From Polytrichum commune (Eukaryota; Streptophyta; Polytrichopsida; Polytrichales; Polytrichaceae), in contig OX485806.1 of assembly GCA_950295325.1 (NCBI GenBank), forward strand, positions 2,110,001 to 2,174,000: a stretch of 64,000 bases of DNA, given 5' to 3'. The position numbers and the translations under genes were made by a program. This document shows, piece after piece, positions 58,965-64,000 of the stretch. Position 1 is the stretch's first letter, and each line of letters starts with the position of its first letter. The notes under the pieces were generated by a model that saw only the letters and a list, made by a program, of their open reading frames with translations, did no database searches and was not told the DNA's origin.

Positions 58965-61164
58965 GCTTCAATAACTATGAGGAAGATGGCTACATGCATG
59001 ATTTGGATTCGCTACTCATCTTGCATTGAGTTTGTGCAAAGCTAAAAAGCGTATGTTCAAGATTTGTTGCTCACCTTAAGTAAGTACATTAGCCCACACA
59101 TACTGGTGGTGGGCAACAATGAAGAGGCGAACTTCGTTCTCTGCCGCTAGTAAGTACGTGTAAGTTAATGAACGGGAGAACTGACTGCTAAGGTAAATAT
59201 ATGGGAATTTTTTAAAAATAAGTTGATTCAATCAAAAATATTTACTTGCAAGTTGTGCCAACATTTTCAAAGATGGAGTAGAGGAAATGACGAGGAATGT
59301 AAATTTTCTCATAATTATATTTAATTTAAATAATTAGGTACATGACCCCAAAGAGGTAAGTAAGTCAAACTCCCTTCTTGTATGATAGAGTCTTCTCAAT
59401 TTGAGCATCAATATATCCTACTTTACATGCAAATGCACACACAAAATGGTTAACTCAATGGCACCCAAAAACGATAATAAGTGGTGTGAGATAGCACCTA
59501 TTTGGCCAATCATTGTATCCCACCTATCACTGCATCCTTTTCGAGCCACCACTTTTATAACTAGTGATTTTGGATCCATAGAAGCATCATTCTTCCCCTA
59601 CTCTAGTGCATCAATAGTGATCATTCGTTGTTTTTGAATTTTGTACCTTAAGTTACAAAGATAAACCGGTGAGTTTGAGAAATAACTGGTTGAACAAGAC
59701 CTCACAAAACTTATCAAGCATTGTAGAGGAATATAAAGAATATACCTCATAATATTAAAGAAAAAACCGAAAGTTCACGCAACATGTAACCAATCGGACT
59801 TGGAAAGAATATAATTTTAACCGATCATGGCAAAACGTCTCCGTGGACACCTAGTTATAGAGGAATATGAATTTGTGGCCTCTACGTAAACTTGCTCATT
59901 GTGAAGGTGAAAACGTAGTGAATTATCTTGTGCGAAATTATCTAATAGTGTGGAGATATCTTGAACAAAATTATTTGATAGTGTGAAATTACCTCACGCA
60001 TCAGCGAATGAGCGAGGGGCATGACAAATGCGCCCAATTGCTGCCACTACTATAAAACGAGTGTAAAATTTGACCATGCTAGTGGGAGTCGCCGACTGGC
60101 CTCACCACCAGCAAGTGTGGGGAGGATGGTGCAACTTTTTCCCATGTAGGAAGATAAAAGTCAAGCGGATTGCATTTATTTATTTATAATAATTTATTCC
60201 TTAAACTAAAAAATATTGTGTACTTTTGAAGCCCAAAGTTACCAATGTCTAGAATTTGCCATAAGCACTCGTTTCTCATACGAATTCCTCCTTGTTTTAG
60301 GACTCAAAAGCGGAGACATGTGTCATGGCAATATCGAACCCCTGGTGATAGCATACTCGAAGTTAAAGACTTAGGGTTATTTTCCATGTAGGCCGTTTGT
60401 CCACTAGAATTTGGTGTGGGGGTGACTTACATGGAAAATAACCTCAGTAACATTGAAGTGTGAGACATTATTTTAACCACCCACGAAAAGAAATTACGGA
60501 AATCATCATGGCCTCATCAAAATTATGGCACCCCGTAGATTCCCGATGAGCTCCTAATCGAGAATAGGCGCCTCTACTCTAATAGCACCATGTCACTCCA
60601 AATTGTATATGCATGTTCAAGATGCTTCTATATATTGAAAGTTGTAAGCTTGATTTGTAAAGTCATGGAAATAAAGTCATAAATCACGTCCACAAAGTTT
60701 ATGTGAACAATTCCAAACTAAGAGAATCATAAAATACACATGGCATTACTAGAATCACGTTTATTTTTGTGGAAATTTTGTAATGATGTCCATCACATGA
60801 AACTTGTGAACCATCTTCAAATGCATACAAACACAATGTGACTGAGAAACACTGGTTGCATTGTTAACTTGTCATTTTGTTCATTGTAATATTTTTCTAG
60901 CATGATGTTATTTTGTTGTCATTTGCAAACAATCATGTGAATGCTATATATAAATTTTTTTTAAATGATAATTGAAATAGTGCTTAGAATGGTGGCTAGA
61001 ATAATGCTAAGATGAATAACCTTCCTAACAATTGATATTTACTGCACCCTACGATTATGGTCCACTCAATCATGTGAGCGTATCCAAGTGAACCGTGTAT
61101 TTTAAACCAATTGTGTGGGAACCCATGGGCTTGCCCCTAGAGTAATGAGATGTGGGCTAGCTTG
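58965..61164. other. Gene-poor spacer
   Basis: No gene recognised. Contains the right part of the repeat interrupted by the mariner-type element (to about 59090), the duplicated block (59093-59190 and 59662-59745) and a 16-bp inverted repeat at 60375-60443. Confidence 0.4.
60375..60443. other. Inverted repeat with 16-bp arms
   Basis: GGTTATTTTCCATGTA at 60375-60390 and TACATGGAAAATAACC at 60428-60443, loop 37 bases. These may be terminal repeats of a very short foldback element. Confidence 0.6.
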
Positions 61165-61509
61165 CACTAGTAGAAAACTATGCCAAAAAGAACCGCAACC
61201 AAAATCAATTGCCGTTCTTTTGACCAACTTGATTTGCAGTTGCTAACCAACTACATATTTGTTTTTTTGGTTTAGCAACTAAAGTCTAGAAAATTGTGGG
61301 CGTGTAATATATTGTTGGAACGGTCTTGAAAATACCTTTCCAACGGTATATTACACACCTCCCCCCCCCCCCAAATTGTTTAAAAAAAGAATTGTAGTTG
61401 CAAAACGAAAAAGAAAAATATGTAGTCGATTAGCGACTGTAGATTAGGCTAGTCAAACACTGCAACCAATTTTGGCTGTGATTTTCTTGGGCATAGTTTT
61501 CTACTAGTG
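61165..61509. mobile_element. CACTA-type MITE that folds into a long hairpin
   Basis: The left end CACTAGTAGAAAACTATGCC and right end TTGGGCATAGTTTTCTACTA-GTG carry the classic CACTA terminus. A 3-bp TTG target duplication is present (61162-61164 and 61510-61512). The internal sequence is also inverted (CAACCAAAATC / GCAACCAATTTTGG, AACTACATATTT / AAATATGTAGT, GTGTAATATATTG / ACGGTATATTACAC), so the whole 345 bp can form one imperfect hairpin. Confidence 0.85.
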
Positions 61510-61980
61510 TTGTCTAGATTGATTCAAGGTGTTTGCCTTTGAAAGTAAACACTATTCTTCCAAGTCCTTATAATTTCCAAGTTGTCCATTTTTGAAAGTA
61601 CATTTAAAATTGAACTAGTTTGAAGAAAGAGCAACACCACAGTTTAGGCCGGTGGCAACCATCTCTTCTTTCCTCTTCTCTCCTCGTCGTGTAAGCAATC
61701 AAACTGAATCATGTATATAATCTTGTTTAAATTATTGGAGGTCCAATTTTCATCAGGGTTTTGGTTGATGTTTCATCATCAATTTGCTAATGCAACGCAA
61801 ATTTGAAGATATAATCTGATCAATAGAAGATGGAGAACAGGATAAACTAACCCAACAACACTCACATACCTTAGGGATTCAAAAGGCATCTTCCTTGTCC
61901 TAATCCACTGTAAAACTCTAAATGGTCTGACATCTCCGAGCTCCAATGGTTTTAAAAGGGGTTCATGTGATGAAACGCAG

Positions 61981-62655
61981 AGTTTGATCATCTGCAAGGT
62001 TCTAAGGAAACATTTTTCTTCAACGTCATCTCCTTCCTAACAACTGACCTTTCTCATTCCGCGTGGTTCACGAAAACCAATGAGCTCATGACTTCCTAAC
62101 AAATTACAATTGACAACAATTGACACATGATAGAGCACAAAGTTCAGGATTACTAAGCCGCACAACGAACATATTGTCATCGAGAAGGTTTTTGCAAGCA
62201 TATCCACGATGCCCATCACTAGAAGAAAACCCGTCCATTATAATCATCTATTGCAACTCGTGACAAGAACTGTACTTCAAAAGCAACGTTGGTTGTAAAC
62301 CGGAGGGTTCAGGTTGCCACTAATGCAAGGTTTGATCATCTCCAAGGTTCTAAGGAAACATTTTTCTCCAACGTCATCTTTTTCTTGAACCTTTCTCATT
62401 CTACGTGGTTCACGAAAACAAAAGAGCTCATGACTTCCTAACAAATCACAATTGACACATGATAGAGCACAAAGTTCAAGATTACAAAGCAACACAACAA
62501 ACAGATTACCTACGAGAAGGTCATTGTAAGCGTATCCACGATGCCCATCACTGGAAGAAAACATGTTCATCAAAATCATCCGTTGCAACTCGTGACTAGA
62601 AATGTACTTCAAACATAACGTCGGTTGTCAGCTGGAGAGTTCAAGTTGCCAATAT
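61981..62655. repeat. Tandem duplication, about 335-350-bp unit
   Basis: Copies start at about 61981 and 62330. Shared words include GTTTGATCATCT.CAAGGTTCTAAGG, AAACATTTTTCT.CAACGTCATC, GTGGTTCACGAAAAC, GAGCTCATGACTTCCTAACA, TTGACACATGATAGAGCACA, ATCCACGATGCCCATCACT, TTGCAACTCGTGA and CGTYGGTTGT. Confidence 0.85.
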
Positions 62656-62783
62656 GTCCAAAAATCGCAACAGAAACCCTCCGGTTGACGATCATACTGA
62701 ATTATTTATGAAAATTTCTCATGCATGAGTTACAATGAACAAGTCGCAACAGATGGTTGTAATCGACGTGTTTTCTTCTAGTG
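62217..62783. mobile_element. CACTA-like element with a duplicated left end
   Basis: Left end CACTAGAAGAAAACCCGTCC at 62217, a second left-like end CACTGGAAGAAAACATGTTC at 62549, and one right end GACGTGTTTTCTTCTAGTG ending at 62783. The inside is foldback (ATCTATTGCAACTCGTGAC against GCAACAGATGG; CCGGAGGGTT against AACCCTCCGG). The flanks (CAT on the left, AAT on the right) are not a clean duplication, possibly because the tandem duplication came later. Confidence 0.6.
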
Positions 62784-64000
62784 AATACAGAGGATTCAAG
62801 AGCAATGAATAATCATATAGAGCATGGGTAGGTGAGACCCAAAACATTGAAGGAAGAATTTCTAAGAAAGGAGGCGGTGATATTGGATCTTATACGTTTC
62901 TCAAAAGTAATGACTGCAATGCTGGTGGAAGACACGAGACGGTAAGTGCTTGCTATATTTATCCATCCCTCAACCATCATCATTGTTCCAGTTGCTTCCT
63001 TGTTGCCTAATAAGGGCCACTTCACACACGAGCCAGGAGCCATGACCAAGAAATTGTGAGAGCCCAAAAGAAAGTGTCCAAAGGCCGTCCCAAGTCACCT
63101 TCAAAATCATGTCGTGTGGTCACAAACCGTCAAGTGTAGTGTGAAGTCGTATGTGATTGGGCCCTCAACCAAATGTTATTTCAACGAATAAACCAACGGT
63201 TGTGAGCGTTCGGAGTGCCATGGTCTCCCGGTTTTGTATTAGGCCTACCTCGAAGAGGTGGTTTTTGAAAATAGTCCAAGTGACCATGAAACACGATCTG
63301 TTCGATGCCATGTAGGAATCCCTGTAGACTTTACATGCATCTTGCATTCACATACTCTGTTGGTCCCTCAAGTGTAGTGTGAAGCAGCGAACTTGGACCT
63401 GCTCTGCCTTTTCCACCAATGAGAGTGCTGGAAGTGTAATGGTCACGGGCTCTCAGTCTCGTGTGTGAAGTGGCCCTAATTAGACTAAAGGCCCTGGCAC
63501 ATGGAGCCAGGGCCGGGTGAAGGAGGGTGCCACCACCCCGGTTGCTCCGGAGCATCAACCTGGGCACATGATGACACTCCAGGCTCTGTGTGGCAGGGTG
63601 GTTTTAACATTTTAGGGCAGGGTGCAATGTTTTGACGTAACGGCCATAGTCTAGGTTAGAGGTTTAGTCCAGCTAGACCTTAGTCATTTTAAATCCAACC
63701 GATTTTTTATTTATTTATTAGAGCTATATTACATAGATTTCTTTGAAATGTGTGGTCAATCTTCTATAGTCTCAAACTTCAATCAGTTATTTTTCAAACT
63801 CCGTTACTTCATTTCTAACGGTGCAAGAACAACCCTCTTCTTTCCCTTCGATTTTAAAGCTACGCTCGGTTGAAAAGAAACCGGTGGTGGGGTTCCAAAA
63901 ACGACCATTGGGAAGGACGTACCTCCAACGGAGGTGGGGCTCACATTTGCCAAATTATTACGCCCTTCATGTGACCCTAAACGCTCGAATGCTCTCTCAC
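62784..64000. other. Right edge, no gene recognised
   Basis: Short frames on the minus strand at 62813-63067 and 63331-63567 have no recognisable domain. The sequence at 63100-63550 is somewhat more GC-rich, with repeated words (CTCAAGTGTAGTGTGAAG at 63130 and 63367; GAGCCAGG at 63031 and 63502; AAGTGGCCC), suggesting a local diverged duplication. Confidence 0.35.

Overview
This is nuclear DNA of a land plant. Genes have many short exons with canonical GT..AG introns, long repeat-rich spacers, and MITEs of several classes. A SCAR/WAVE gene with a plant-type N-terminus sits beside a gene resembling the centriolar protein C2CD3. Seed plants without motile sperm lack centrioles, so I infer a plant with flagellate sperm (bryophyte, lycophyte, fern grade). 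No species is claimed. All exon models were built by hand from reading frame, splice dinucleotides and phase; no transcript evidence was available.

Layout. 0.47-0.6 kb: a probable last exon of an unrecognised + strand gene. 2.4-8.2 kb (+): the C2CD3-like gene, six exons, about 1168 residues. 9.3-10.2 kb: a decayed LINE RNase H fragment. 10.2-15.5 kb: no gene recognised. 15.6-21.3 kb (-), gene A: a histidine-phosphatase (phosphoglycerate-mutase-like) gene. 23.8-27.8 kb (-), gene B: its first three exons are homologous to gene A exons 1-3, but its fourth exon encodes a trihelix/SANT-like protein of the kind associated with PIF/Harbinger transposons. 28.2-29.3 kb: four copies of a repeat of about 290 bp. 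32.7-34.3 kb: a hAT transposase C-terminal remnant between two arrays of a repeat of about 42 bp. 35.8-43.9 kb (-), with 5' leader exons further right: a full SCAR/WAVE gene, nine coding exons and 1711 residues, with complete SCAR homology domain and WH2-central-acidic output domain. 46.6-64 kb: no host gene recognised. This part holds a pogo-like transposase remnant, Stowaway, Tc1/mariner and CACTA MITEs, tandem duplications and hairpins.

The genes do not form a pathway. SCAR acts on Arp2/3 actin nucleation and C2CD3 on centrioles. The most unusual part is the A/B pair: neighbouring same-strand genes sharing a 5' module (a CPCC-containing exon, an acidic exon, and a 39-codon exon of identical length) joined in frame to unrelated 3' halves. 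This looks like exon shuffling, with a transposon-type DNA-binding exon on one copy and a phosphatase on the other.
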